Of a stretch of DNA of 64,000 nucleotides, positions 1 through 7,396 are shown one piece after another. This DNA comes from Palsa-661 sp035535015. GTDB taxonomy: Bacteria; Actinomycetota; Acidimicrobiia; Acidimicrobiales; UBA8190. The notes beneath the pieces were generated by a model. It had not been told where the DNA came from. It did no database searches and saw only the letters and a program-made list of their open reading frames with translations. Where the stretch lies: contig DATLQU010000060.1 of the NCBI GenBank assembly GCA_035535015.1, forward strand, positions 62,001-126,000. The letters are read 5' to 3'. Positions within the stretch are counted from its first letter, which is position 1, and the number at the start of each line of letters is the position of its first letter. Both the position numbers and the translations under genes were made by a program.

Positions 1-1177
1 CATCGCCCTCGCAGTCGACCAGATCGACCGCCCCGGACCGGTCCACGATGGTCGGCTGCTCGTCGAGGATCTCGTAGATCCGGTCGGCCGACGCCGCGGC
101 CCTCTGCCCCATCATGATGATCATCCCCAGCATCATGAACGGCGCCTGCATCATCAACAGGTACGAATAGAAGGCCACGATGGCACCCAGCTGCAGATGC
201 CCGTGGATCACCATGTAACCGCCCACCAGCAGCACCAGGGCCAGCCCGAGCTGGGGCAGGTTCTGGATGGTCGGTGTCCACCGGGCCCGCAGGTCGGCGT
301 CTTTTACGTACCCCCACTGCACCCGGTCGGCCGCCTTGGCCAGGGATCGCAGCTGCTGTTGCTCGGCGGCGAAGGACTTCACCACCCGCACCCCGTTGAT
401 GTTCTCGTCCACGATCGTGGCCACTTCGGCCAGCCGGGCCTGGATGATCCACGACACCGGGAACATCGACTTCCGCATCTTCACGCCCGTCAGGTAGACG
501 AAGGGCATCGTCACCATGGCCACGAAGGCGAGCGGCACATTGATCCACAACATGAAGCCGAAAGCCACCAGGGCGATACTGCACTGCACCAGGATCATCG
601 GTGCGAACGTCATGTACATCTGCACCGACCGGATGTCGGAATTCGCCCGCGAGATCAGCTGACCCGACTGCACCCGGTCGTAGAAGGGGAACGACATCTT
701 CGTCAGGTGTTCGTAGATGATGTTTCGCAGGTCGAATTCGATCCGGTAGGCGGTCTGGAAGAGATAAAGCCGCGACACGTATCCGGCCACCACGCCCGCC
801 ACGGCCAAGGCCACGATCCACCACACATAGATGTGCAACGGCACGCCGTGGTGCACGATCACGTGGTGTGTGATCGGATCCCTCGTCGCCGGGTGGGGGG
901 TGATCGAGTTGTCGATGGCGTCGCTCAGCAACTTCGGGATCTGCACCTGGAGCACCAAGCCCACGAACGACAGCACCAATGAGACGATGAAGATCTTCTG
1001 GTGGGAGCGCAGGATGGGCATGGCCCGCTTCAGCCAGGTCTTGCTCCTGTCCGGGTCGATCGAGGCATGCGGTGCGTCGTAATGCGCCGGCTCGGCTCCG
1101 GGGACGAAGGCCGAATCCGTCTCGGTTGACGGCGGCATCGACAGATGCCGACCGCTCAGGCCGGGCAGCACCCTCAT
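1..1177 (-). CDS. ABC exporter, membrane domain (3' end beyond window)
   Basis: This is the N-terminal part of a fused ABC exporter of the MsbA/MdlB type: about 392 codons are visible and the gene leaves the window before its ATPase half. The hydrophobic segments fit a six-helix exporter membrane domain (IFIVSLVLSFVGLVLQ, then WWIVALAVAGVVAGYVSRLY). The loop 'SRANSDIRSVQMYM' and the linker 'ADRIYEILDEQPTIVD' just before the nucleotide-binding domain are typical of the family. I place the start at the ATG whose first bases overlap the stop of the MarR gene (ATGA, 1177-1174), so the two are probably translationally coupled. The pairing suggests a drug or lipid exporter controlled by its own MarR repressor. 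The substrate cannot be read from the sequence. Confidence 0.88.
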   Translation of the reverse strand, partial: MRVLPGLSGRHLSMPPSTETDSAFVPGAEPAHYDAPHASIDPDRSKTWLKRAMPILRSHQKIFIVSLVLSFVGLVLQVQIPKLLSDAIDNSITPHPATRDPITHHVIVHHGVPLHIYVWWIVALAVAGVVAGYVSRLYLFQTAYRIEFDLRNIIYEHLTKMSFPFYDRVQSGQLISRANSDIRSVQMYMTFAPMILVQCSIALVAFGFMLWINVPLAFVAMVTMPFVYLTGVKMRKSMFPVSWIIQARLAEVATIVDENINGVRVVKSFAAEQQQLRSLAKAADRVQWGYVKDADLRARWTPTIQNLPQLGLALVLLVGGYMVIHGHLQLGAIVAFYSYLLMMQAPFMMLGMIIMMGQRAAASADRIYEILDEQPTIVDRSGAVDLVDCEGD

Positions 1178-1689
1178 CGCGGTACGACCGTCGTCTTCTC
1201 ACCGCTGCCGTGGTACGCGGCCATGGCGTGGCGCCAGAGCTCGAGTCCTTCGAGCGCCCGGGCCGTCAGTTCATCAGTCTCGAGACTCCCGGCGATCCCC
1301 GCCAGCCGGGAGTCGACGGCCTCATTGGCGGTATCGAGCAGTCGCTCGCCCTTGGCCGTCAGCACATGGGCGACCCGACGCCGGTCGGCCTCGGCATGCC
1401 GCCGTTCGACCAATCCCCGGCTCACCAACCCGTCGACCACGGCGGTGATGCTCGGGGGCCGGACGGCCAGTCTCTCGGCCAACGCCGACGAGACGGCCGA
1501 ACCCTCGGTCAGCAGGCCCATGATCCGGTACTGCGGAAGAGACAGGTCGGCGGACACGAGGGCCAGCTCCACCTGCTTGGCCAACCAGGCCGCCGTCCGG
1601 CCGATGGCCACCGGGGCCAAAGCGACCCCCGGGTCGAGCGACCCGGCCGTCCCCGTCTTCGCCGATCGCTCATCTCGTTTGGAACCCAC
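1174..1689 (-). CDS. MarR family transcriptional regulator
   Basis: The 171-residue protein has the MarR winged-helix fold. A helical N-terminus leads into 'LPQYRIMGLLTEG', then the recognition helix 'RPPSITAVVDGLVSRGLVE' at about residues 77-95, then the wing 'DRRRVAHVLTAKG'. It starts with GTG at 1689. No clear ribosome-binding site precedes it, and a 15-bp inverted repeat sits 4-18 bp upstream, so the message may be leaderless. It is the first gene of a two-gene unit with the ABC exporter. Local repressors of efflux pumps commonly have this arrangement. The ligand is unknown. Confidence 0.9.
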   Translation of the reverse strand: MGSKRDERSAKTGTAGSLDPGVALAPVAIGRTAAWLAKQVELALVSADLSLPQYRIMGLLTEGSAVSSALAERLAVRPPSITAVVDGLVSRGLVERRHAEADRRRVAHVLTAKGERLLDTANEAVDSRLAGIAGSLETDELTARALEGLELWRHAMAAYHGSGEKTTVVPR

Positions 1690-1692
1690 ATT

Positions 1693-1707
1693 ATTAGACT
1701 ATCTAAT
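1693..1707. promoter_or_regulatory. Inverted repeat, candidate MarR operator
   Basis: ATTAGA-CTA-TCTAAT is a perfect 6-bp inverted repeat with a 3-bp centre. It is AT-rich against GC-rich surroundings and lies immediately upstream of the MarR start codon. MarR proteins typically bind such short palindromes over their own promoter. The same bases read on the minus strand supply a plausible -10 (TANNNT) about 7-10 bases before the GTG. Confidence 0.65.
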
Positions 1708-2338
1708 GATTCGACCCGTCTCGATTCGGCGGGAGCACCGACAGGGTCCGGCCCCGGCCCCGGCGCCTCCGCCGGTCGGGCTCCCCCAGGCACGGATGGC
1801 CCTCGGCGGGGCCGCCGGCCCACTTCTCCCCGACGTCTTCCCAGCTCCCGGGCCAGTGCGGCCAGTGGTACCGGAATTCACGGACTCAGTGGATACGATG
1901 GTCGGACCAGAGAAAGGAGGTGGTCCAACTGAGCAGTCATAAACCGGGGACCCTGGAGGTGGCTGGCCGCTGAGGCGGCTCGCTGGACCACCTGGCGAAT
2001 CCCAGCCAGTTACCCGCTGAACCCTCTAGCCGGGACGTCGTCCCACCCGGCGTTGTTCGGAGAGTTCAGTGCCTTTTTTCAGCGACATCTACCGCCGAGG
2101 GGCGCCTTCCGGGGCGTCCCTCGGCGCGTCTCGTCGTCGAGATCGTCGAGATCGTCGAGTTCGAGATCGCACTCTCCCGGAGATGCGCGAGCCACGCCCT
2201 GGCCATCGCCATCTCGTCGGCCGCCTTCGACTCTTCCGGTCGCGGTACCCGCAGGACCGGAGGAGTTTCGTCCGCTGTCATGGCGCGAGACCGTCGGCAC
2301 CGGCACGCCCCGTCTACCGGCCGGGAAAGAGGGACCCG
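1708..2338. other. Intergenic stretch without a convincing gene
   Basis: Apart from the structured element at 1913-2050, I see no reading frame here with protein-like content. Positions about 2132-2160 hold a short tandem GAGATCGTC repeat, which gives acidic or Val-Glu-Ile runs in different frames. A T6 run lies at about 2072-2077. Confidence 0.4.
1913..2050 (+). ncRNA. Structured leader-like element with strong SD and mini-ORF
   Basis: The element opens with an unusually strong ribosome-binding sequence (AAAGGAGGTGG, from 1913). A CTG-initiated 14-codon frame follows at 1929-1973 and ends in TGA. Several inverted repeats are visible. AGGTGGTCCA (1918-1927) pairs with TGGACCACCT (1984-1993), which would hide the SD. 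GCCGC-TGAG-GCGGC (1966-1979) puts the stop codon in a hairpin loop. GGGAC-GTC-GTCCC (2032-2044) is flanked by CCGGG and CCCGG. I do not recognise it as a known RNA family. It could be a regulatory leader, a peptide gene with a non-AUG start, or a small RNA. No convincing gene follows in the same direction before the decayed VOC gene. Confidence 0.4.
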
Positions 2339-2708
2339 ATGCTGGCAGCGAGCGACCTCGTCGCCTTCGTGGCCACCCACCGATTTGGCCCGAGCCCGCC
2401 ACTTCTAGGCCGACACCCTCGGACTGACCCTCTTGACCGAGGACCCCTTCGCCCGTGCCTTCGATGCCCACGGCACCACCCTCCGAGTCACGCTGGTCGG
2501 CGAAGCCACCACCGCCCCGTACACCGTTCTCGGCTGGTCCGTCCCCGATATCGCCGCCACCATCAGGATCACGGCCGTCGGCGTCGTCTTCGAACGATTC
2601 GACGCGATGCAGCAGGACGATCTCGGTATCTGGCTCGCTCCGAGCGGCGCCCGCATCGCCTGGTTCAAGGACCCGGAGGGAAACATCCTCTCCATCAGCC
2701 AGCCCTGA
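2339..2708 (+). pseudogene. Decayed glyoxalase/VOC-family protein
   Basis: Two reading frames together give one VOC-fold protein. It starts at ATG 2339 (MLAASDLVAFVAT), shifts frame by an extra base near 2380, and continues as 'DLARARHF-stop-ADTLGLTLLTEDPFA'. An in-frame TAG at 2406-2408 stands where the family usually has Tyr before 'ADTLGL'. The rest is an open 91-codon frame ending 'WFKDPEGNILSISQP', the usual VOC C-terminus. The stop and the frameshift make this a pseudogene, unless both are sequencing errors. The C-terminal ORF alone (TTG 2433) would be only half a domain. Confidence 0.75.
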
Positions 2709-2768
2709 ACGCGACGGGCTGCCCCTGACGGCCCACGACCCGCCAGACACACCCAGGGACCATGACTG

Positions 2769-2960
2769 TCAGTCGCCGTCCATTGGGAGCAACAACTTCA
2801 AGGCATCGCGCAAGCCCCGCAGCCGACCTTCGGCCTCCTGCAGTTCGGCGATCAGAGCCACCGCATCCTCCCGGTCGAGCGCCAAGGACCCCGGAGGCAG
2901 CATGACCAGGGAGCGGCGCCAGTTCTCCAGTTCGTAGTAGCGATCCATGAGATCGAACAT
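2769..2960 (-). CDS. Small hypothetical protein
   Basis: A 63-residue helical protein (MFDLMDRYYELENWRRSLVM...) with a regular Leu/Glu/Arg pattern, ending 'RDALKLLLPMDGD'. The frame stays open further upstream to 3122, but the residues before 'SSCYERMFDLMD' look non-coding and pass a run of nine C residues, where a frameshift is easy. The start is therefore uncertain. I do not recognise the family. Confidence 0.5.
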   Translation of the reverse strand: MFDLMDRYYELENWRRSLVMLPPGSLALDREDAVALIAELQEAEGRLRGLRDALKLLLPMDGD

Positions 2961-3040
2961 ACGTTCGTAGCAGCTGCTCTGCAACCCCCCCCATCGGCCC
3001 TGGTCCAAGCCATTCCCGCCCTCTTCCCGGTTCCGCGAAG

Positions 3041-3268
3041 ATGGCGGTCGTGTGCGACCCGACCGAGGAACTCGCCAAACTCGGGGCCCGGTTCGCCGCG
3101 GGCCACTGCCGGGGCGACTCACCGCTCTACGAACGCATCCCGACTGCGATGTCCTCGGCGGCCATGACCTTCGAAGGCGGGACGAGCAGGGCCCATCTGC
3201 TGGGACTCGTCCACAAGCACGGCGCCTGGCTCGATTGGACGGGCGATCGTGGCGAGTCCGATCGGTAG
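3041..3268 (+). pseudogene. Possible remnant of a DUF2332-like protein
   Basis: A 75-codon frame. Its N-terminal half (FAAGHCRGDSPLYERIP) resembles the start of DUF2332 proteins and its last part (HLLGLVHKHGAWLDWTGD) resembles their C-terminus. The central few hundred residues expected of that family are absent. I infer a large internal deletion that kept the frame. It could instead be a genuine small gene. The family call is from memory of motif shape only. Confidence 0.4.
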
Positions 3269-3277
3269 CCTGACACC

Positions 3278-3916
3278 ATGACCGGTGTCGAGGTATTCGT
3301 CGATCCGAGTTGCCCCTGGGCCTGGATCACCTCTCTATGGGTCAAAGAAGTCGCCCTCGAGCGTGACTTGGCCGTCACCTGGCGATCGTTCTGCCTCGAG
3401 ATTCGCGACGACTACGGCGTCGCCCCCACCGTGCCGGAGACGCTGCATGACATGGTCATCGCCGCCCACGCCGTCTCGCATCGGATGCTTCGTGTCTTCG
3501 AGGCCGCCCGGGTCGAAGGCGGCGAAGTGGCGGTAGACGGGCTCTACACCGAGTGGGGTGGCCGGTTCTTCGTCCCCGGCACCGCCCACGACGACTCACT
3601 CCTCATCGAGTGTCTCTCCGCCTGCGCCCTCGATGCCGATCTCGTCGGCGCTGCCGGTGACGAAAAATGGGACGTCCCGATCGTCGACGCCATGGACAAG
3701 GCCTACGCCTTCGGTGGTCCGAAGACCCAGACGCCGACCATTGTCGTCGACGCTCCCGTGCCCTACGGCTTCAAGGGTCCCGTCATGGCTCCGGCCCCGA
3801 CCGGTGAGGCTGCGGTCCGCCTCTGGGACGCGGTCCAAGTCATCGCCCAGGAACCGGGCTTCTTCGAGATCACCCGGCCCCGGAGCAATCTGCCCATTCC
3901 CCCCACCCGCATCTGA
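3278..3916 (+). CDS. DsbA-family protein resembling mycothiol nitroreductase Rv2466c
   Basis: This 212-residue thioredoxin-fold protein has the overall pattern of the actinobacterial Rv2466c group. It opens with a beta strand followed by 'DPSCPWAWITSLWVKEV', contains 'LYTEWGGRFF', has a helical insert, and has the cis-Pro region 'TQTPTIVVD'. It ends 'FFEITRPRSNLPIPP'. Members of that group use CPWC with mycothiol for reductive chemistry, but here the motif is CPWA, so only the first cysteine remains. A monothiol mechanism is possible and is an inference. It starts 9 bases after the DUF2332-like remnant and is followed 6 bases later by the DUF1905 gene, so those two are probably cotranscribed. 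Confidence 0.8.
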   Translation: MTGVEVFVDPSCPWAWITSLWVKEVALERDLAVTWRSFCLEIRDDYGVAPTVPETLHDMVIAAHAVSHRMLRVFEAARVEGGEVAVDGLYTEWGGRFFVPGTAHDDSLLIECLSACALDADLVGAAGDEKWDVPIVDAMDKAYAFGGPKTQTPTIVVDAPVPYGFKGPVMAPAPTGEAAVRLWDAVQVIAQEPGFFEITRPRSNLPIPPTRI

Positions 3917-3921
3917 GTCCG

Positions 3922-4194
3922 ATGCTGGACAAAACCTTCACGGCCGACCTGCAGAAGAGCCCCGCCAAGGGCGGCTGGACATACGTGGTCAGGCCCGGCT
4001 CCGCTCAGTTCTTCGGCACCCGGGGTCTGGTCAAGGTCAGCGGCACCGTCGACGGCCACCCTTTTCATAGCTCCTTCATGGCCCTGGGGGACGGCACCCA
4101 CAAACTGCCCATCAAGGCCGATGTCCGCAAAGCCACCGGCAAGGAGGCGGGCGACTCGGTCACCGTTTCCCTCCAGGAGCGCCTCCAGGGCTGA
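3922..4194 (+). CDS. DUF1905 domain protein
   Basis: A 90-residue beta-rich protein spanning a complete DUF1905 domain. 'FTADLQKSPAKGGWTYVV' and 'VKVSGTVDGHPFHSSFMALGDGTHKLPI' are typical, and it ends with 'VSLQERL'. The function of the family is not established. It lies 5 bases after the DsbA-like gene, which suggests cotranscription. Confidence 0.85.
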   Translation: MLDKTFTADLQKSPAKGGWTYVVRPGSAQFFGTRGLVKVSGTVDGHPFHSSFMALGDGTHKLPIKADVRKATGKEAGDSVTVSLQERLQG

Positions 4195-4268
4195 GAGACG
4201 AACGGCTCGATCCGGTCGATAAGGACCTCGGATCCCCAGCAGAATTCCGGTCGACAGAGAGGTGGCAG

Positions 4269-5228
4269 ATGGCGGATCGCGTGGACTACGACGAGTTCGG
4301 AATGTTCCATGAGAACGCCGAGGAGTTCGGGCTGCCCTACGACGGACCTCCCGTCGTCCGCCGCCTCTCCGCAGACCTGCCTGACGGACGCCGCCTCAGT
4401 GCCCTTCGTTGGAAAAACGGCGATCCCGAGCTGGTGCTCTTGCACGGCGGCGCCCAGAACGCCCATACCTGGGACACCGTGGCCATGGCCCTCGACCACC
4501 CCCTGGTCGCCATCGATCTCCCCGGACACGGACATTCCGACGGACCCGGCAACCGTCCCGACGGCCATCTGAACGCCCAGGGCCATGCCGCCGACGTGGC
4601 CGACGCCGTTCGTCAGCTCGCTCCTGCGGCCCGGGCCGTCGTGGGCATGTCCCTCGGTGGGCTCACCACCATTGCCTTGACCAGCGAAGCGCCAGATCTG
4701 GTCCGCAAGGTCGTCCTCGTCGACGTCCTGCCCGGAATCAAAGGCGAACGAGCGAAGCACATCATGGACTTCGTGAACGGCCCGCAGAGATTCGACAACC
4801 TCGACGAGCTCTTGGATCTCACCGTGCAATTCAACCCGACCCGGTCCCTGTCGTCTCTTCGCCGCGGCATCCTGCACAACGCCGAGCAACAGCCCGATGG
4901 CACCTGGGTCTGGAGGTGGGCCCGCCACCGGCCGCTCCTACCACCGACAGACATCGCCGGGGCCGGGGGCGAGGCCACGGTCTCCCTCGACACGGTGACC
5001 TCGATGCACGACGCCCTCTGGGATGTGGTGTCGTCGATGACGGTGCCCGTCCTCCTCGCCCGCGGCATGCGACCCGATTCGGTGCTCGGCGACGAGGACG
5101 AAGAGGAACTGCGCCGTCGACTCCCTTCGGCCCAGGTCGTCCATTTCGAAGAGGCCGGCCACAGCCTCCAAGGAGATATGCCCCTGGAGCTGGCCGCGCT
5201 CATCGAGAGTTTCGTCTTCGGAGACTGA
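4269..5228 (+). CDS. Alpha/beta hydrolase
   Basis: A 319-residue alpha/beta-hydrolase. The oxyanion region 'LVLLHGGAQNAHTWD' and the strand 'VAIDLPGHGHSDGP' precede the nucleophile elbow 'VVGMSLGG' (Ser at about residue 128). The late 'EEAGHSLQGDMP' supplies the catalytic His, and an Asp/Glu-rich stretch lies before it. The start ATG follows the ribosome-binding sequence GAGAGGTGG. The acyl or ester substrate cannot be predicted. It stands alone, with a decayed membrane-protein gene just downstream. Confidence 0.88.
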   Translation: MADRVDYDEFGMFHENAEEFGLPYDGPPVVRRLSADLPDGRRLSALRWKNGDPELVLLHGGAQNAHTWDTVAMALDHPLVAIDLPGHGHSDGPGNRPDGHLNAQGHAADVADAVRQLAPAARAVVGMSLGGLTTIALTSEAPDLVRKVVLVDVLPGIKGERAKHIMDFVNGPQRFDNLDELLDLTVQFNPTRSLSSLRRGILHNAEQQPDGTWVWRWARHRPLLPPTDIAGAGGEATVSLDTVTSMHDALWDVVSSMTVPVLLARGMRPDSVLGDEDEEELRRRLPSAQVVHFEEAGHSLQGDMPLELAALIESFVFGD

Positions 5229-5261
5229 GCGACGGGCCGACACAGTGCGAGACTGAAGCCC

Positions 5262-5580
5262 GTGCGGGCCCTCACCGCGGCAGGCACCGGCTTCCTGCTG
5301 GCCGTTGCTCTGGTTTGACCCCATGTTCGATGTTCCGGTGTACCACCACAAGGATGTCTCTGGACCTCAACTGGCATCCATCTCCAGCTAATGCAAACGC
5401 GTGCCCGCTCGATCTTCCGCGACCACCTGATCCGCCTGCCGCCATCGCCAATGTTCTCGTCGTTCAACGGGCCCGGACGAGATGGCCAGAGTGGACACCG
5501 CCGGCCGAGGCCGCGCCGACAGCCTCGGCGGAGTCCGGCCGATCGGCCGATGGGCCAATCGACCGCACCATCTACTGTGG
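5262..5580 (+). pseudogene. Decayed small membrane protein
   Basis: Reading across frames gives a recognisable membrane protein. It begins 'RALTAAGTGFLLAV' from GTG 5262, and after a one-base shift continues 'LWFDPMFDVPVYHHKD', then 'ASISS'. An in-frame TAA follows at about 5387, then further frame changes to 'AAIANVLVVQRARTRWPEW'. The opening 'RALTAAGTG-LLAVLWFDLMFDV' is familiar from actinobacterial membrane proteins, though I cannot name the family. At least three lesions in about 320 bases make function unlikely. Nothing else is seen between the hydrolase and the next gene. Confidence 0.6.
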
Positions 5581-5585
5581 CGGAA

Positions 5586-6662
5586 ATGTCCCCATCTCCA
5601 CTCGACAAGGCCCACAGGCCGCCCAGGAACACAGCGGGTCGCGTCCTGGCCGAACTCGGCTTCTACGCCCTGGCCGGCCATGCCGAATCGTCACGCGATC
5701 TGGTCGACGAGGTCCGGTTGGCCGAGCGGCTCGGTCTGGGCGCCGCCTTCATCTCCGAGCGGTTCGACAAGAAGGAGGCGGCGGTCCTGTCGGGGGCGGC
5801 GGGGGCGGTGACCGAACGGATGACCATCGTCACGGCGGCCACCAATCACAACACCCGGCACCCGATGATTACGGCTGGGATCGCCCGGACCATGCAGAGT
5901 CTCACCGGGGGTCGATTCGTCCTAGGCCTCGGACGGGGAATACCGGTCATCCAGGACACCTACGGCATCCCCCGGGTCACGACTGCCCAACTCGAGCAAT
6001 TCGTGGGCATCATGCGCCGACTGTTCCGCGGCGAGGTGATCATGGGCCATGACGGGGGCTTCGGACCGTATCCGGTGCTGTACCTCGCCGCCATCAACGA
6101 GGAACTTCCACTCGGACTCGTCGCCTTCGGCCCCCATTCACTGGCCCTCGGTGGACGCTGCTTCGACCAGGTCATCCTGCACACCTTCTTCACCGAGGAG
6201 ACGACCCGGCGCTGCGTGGCCACCGTGAAGGAGGCGGCTGTGAGAGCTGACCGCGATCCCGACGCCGTCAAGGTCTGGTCCTGCTTCGCCACCATCGGCG
6301 ACCATATATCCGAGGAGCGCCGGCTGATGAAGTCGGTCGGCCGGCTGGCCACCTATCTCCAGGGCTACGGTGACCTTCTGGTCCATACGAACGGCTGGGA
6401 TCCGACCGTGCTCGAACGCTTCCGGGCCGATAGCGTCGTCTCCGGCTTCGTCGGCGGAATCGACTCGAACGCCACCCCCGACCAACTCGAGCACATCGCC
6501 ACGCTCTTACCCGACGAGTGGTTGGCGCCCAGCGCCACCGGCTCCCCCGCGCAATGCGTGACGGCCATTCGGGACCAATTGGCCATGGGCTGCGATGGAG
6601 TGATCCTCCACGGAGCAACTCCGACCGAGCTCGAACCGATCGTCGCCGCTTATCGAAACTGA
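5586..6662 (+). CDS. LLM-class F420-dependent oxidoreductase (TIGR03857-like)
   Basis: A 358-residue luciferase-like TIM barrel. 'VRLAERLGLGAAFISERFDKKE', 'ITAGIARTMQSLTGGRFVLGLGRG' and the C-terminal 'GVILHGATPTELEPIVAAY' are hallmarks of actinobacterial F420-using members. I chose ATG 5586; the open frame extends upstream to 5391, but that part overlaps the decayed membrane gene and is not protein-like. Members of this group use reduced coenzyme F420 for hydride transfer to unknown substrates. The TIGR03857 assignment is by recall and not verified. Confidence 0.8.
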   Translation: MSPSPLDKAHRPPRNTAGRVLAELGFYALAGHAESSRDLVDEVRLAERLGLGAAFISERFDKKEAAVLSGAAGAVTERMTIVTAATNHNTRHPMITAGIARTMQSLTGGRFVLGLGRGIPVIQDTYGIPRVTTAQLEQFVGIMRRLFRGEVIMGHDGGFGPYPVLYLAAINEELPLGLVAFGPHSLALGGRCFDQVILHTFFTEETTRRCVATVKEAAVRADRDPDAVKVWSCFATIGDHISEERRLMKSVGRLATYLQGYGDLLVHTNGWDPTVLERFRADSVVSGFVGGIDSNATPDQLEHIATLLPDEWLAPSATGSPAQCVTAIRDQLAMGCDGVILHGATPTELEPIVAAYRN

Positions 6663-6681
6663 CAGCCGGCTCCTGGCGCGT

Positions 6682-6906
6682 TCACGACGGCTCGGTTTCT
6701 TGTTCCATCAGCGCTTGGGCGTCACTGTGTCGGATGGGGAACGAACCGCCACAGTGCGGACAACGGATGTAGACATACTGCACCGTCGTCTCGAGAAATC
6801 CGGGTTCGAGGACGACGACGCTCAAGCAGACCCGGCAGAGCCTCGTCCCCGGCTTCATGGGGTCAGTTGTCCGGAACCGCCGTTCGAGCAGCCTGGCATC
6901 CGTCAT
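6682..6906 (-). CDS. Small zinc-ribbon protein
   Basis: A 74-residue protein with two CxxC knuckles, 'LCRVCLSV' and 'IRCPHCGGSFPI', about 22 residues apart, consistent with one structural zinc. The start ATG has an SD-like GGGTGAGG upstream. It converges with the F420 oxidoreductase, with 19 bases between stop codons. The protein family is not recognised. Confidence 0.65.
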   Translation of the reverse strand: MTDARLLERRFRTTDPMKPGTRLCRVCLSVVVLEPGFLETTVQYVYIRCPHCGGSFPIRHSDAQALMEQETEPS

Positions 6907-6913
6907 GGCAACC

Positions 6914-7285
6914 TCACCCGTACCTGGCCAATATGTCAGTCGACTTCTTGTCGACCCGTCCATGGTGCGCCGAATCGTTGCGGCGGACAACGTCAATTTT
7001 TGGGGACTCTCGGTGGTCTCGAGATCCTCGAAGATTGACGTCACCTCGCCAACCTTGGTTGCAGTCGCACCTCGTCTTTGAACCTGGCTGACGCCTGGGG
7101 TCGGGGTCGAAGGAACCTCGCGTGGAAGGTGAAGCCCAAGAGCTCGAACCTTCAGGCACGGCCACGATGGCGGACTCGGCTTCGGCCACCTGGAGTCCGA
7201 TATCGGCCAAGATGGCCCCGACCAGACGATCAGCGGCCTCGACCTTCCAGCGCCGATCGGGCCAAAGCTCGGGAAGGACTTGCAC
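6914..7285 (-). CDS. Doubtful hypothetical ORF, possibly a gene remnant
   Basis: The first half (VLPELWPDRRWKVEAADRLVGAILADIGLQVAEAESAIVAVPEG) looks protein-like and continues upstream of the GTG at 7285 without a stop. The second half after about 7140 loses coding character, so a frameshift or truncated gene is likely. No family recognised. Confidence 0.25.
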   Translation of the reverse strand: MQVLPELWPDRRWKVEAADRLVGAILADIGLQVAEAESAIVAVPEGSSSWASPSTRGSFDPDPRRQPGSKTRCDCNQGWRGDVNLRGSRDHRESPKIDVVRRNDSAHHGRVDKKSTDILARYG

Positions 7286-7320
7286 CTCCTCGTCATCGGA
7301 ACTGCTCGGCGTACACGCGA

Positions 7321-7356
7321 CAGGGCCCCACCCCCGGTAACGGGGGCAGGACCCTG
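7321..7356 (-). terminator. Strong GC hairpin downstream of the IPT-domain gene
   Basis: A 16-bp imperfect stem (CAGGG... pairing with ...CCCTG, with a run of five C:G pairs at the tip) closes on a 4-base loop, 41 bases past the stop of the IPT gene. There is no T-run, but GC-rich actinobacterial terminators often lack one. Confidence 0.5.
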
Positions 7357-7396
7357 TCGACGCGCTCGACGCTCGGTGATTGTTACGTGGGGTTCC

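Noticed and set aside
197..982. Long plus-strand ORFs over 197-982 and 1072-1932
   Set aside because: They are His/Gln/Arg-rich shadows opposite the ABC exporter and MarR genes, whose minus-strand frames have clear motifs.
1929..2100. Selenocysteine read-through of the UGA in the mini-ORF
   Set aside because: The hairpin encloses the UGA rather than following it as a bacterial SECIS would, no selenoprotein family is recognisable, and msrB in this window uses Cys.
4409..6052. 547-codon plus-strand ORF across the hydrolase and F420 genes
   Set aside because: Arg/Pro-rich frame with no domain; it overlaps two genes that have good motifs in other frames.
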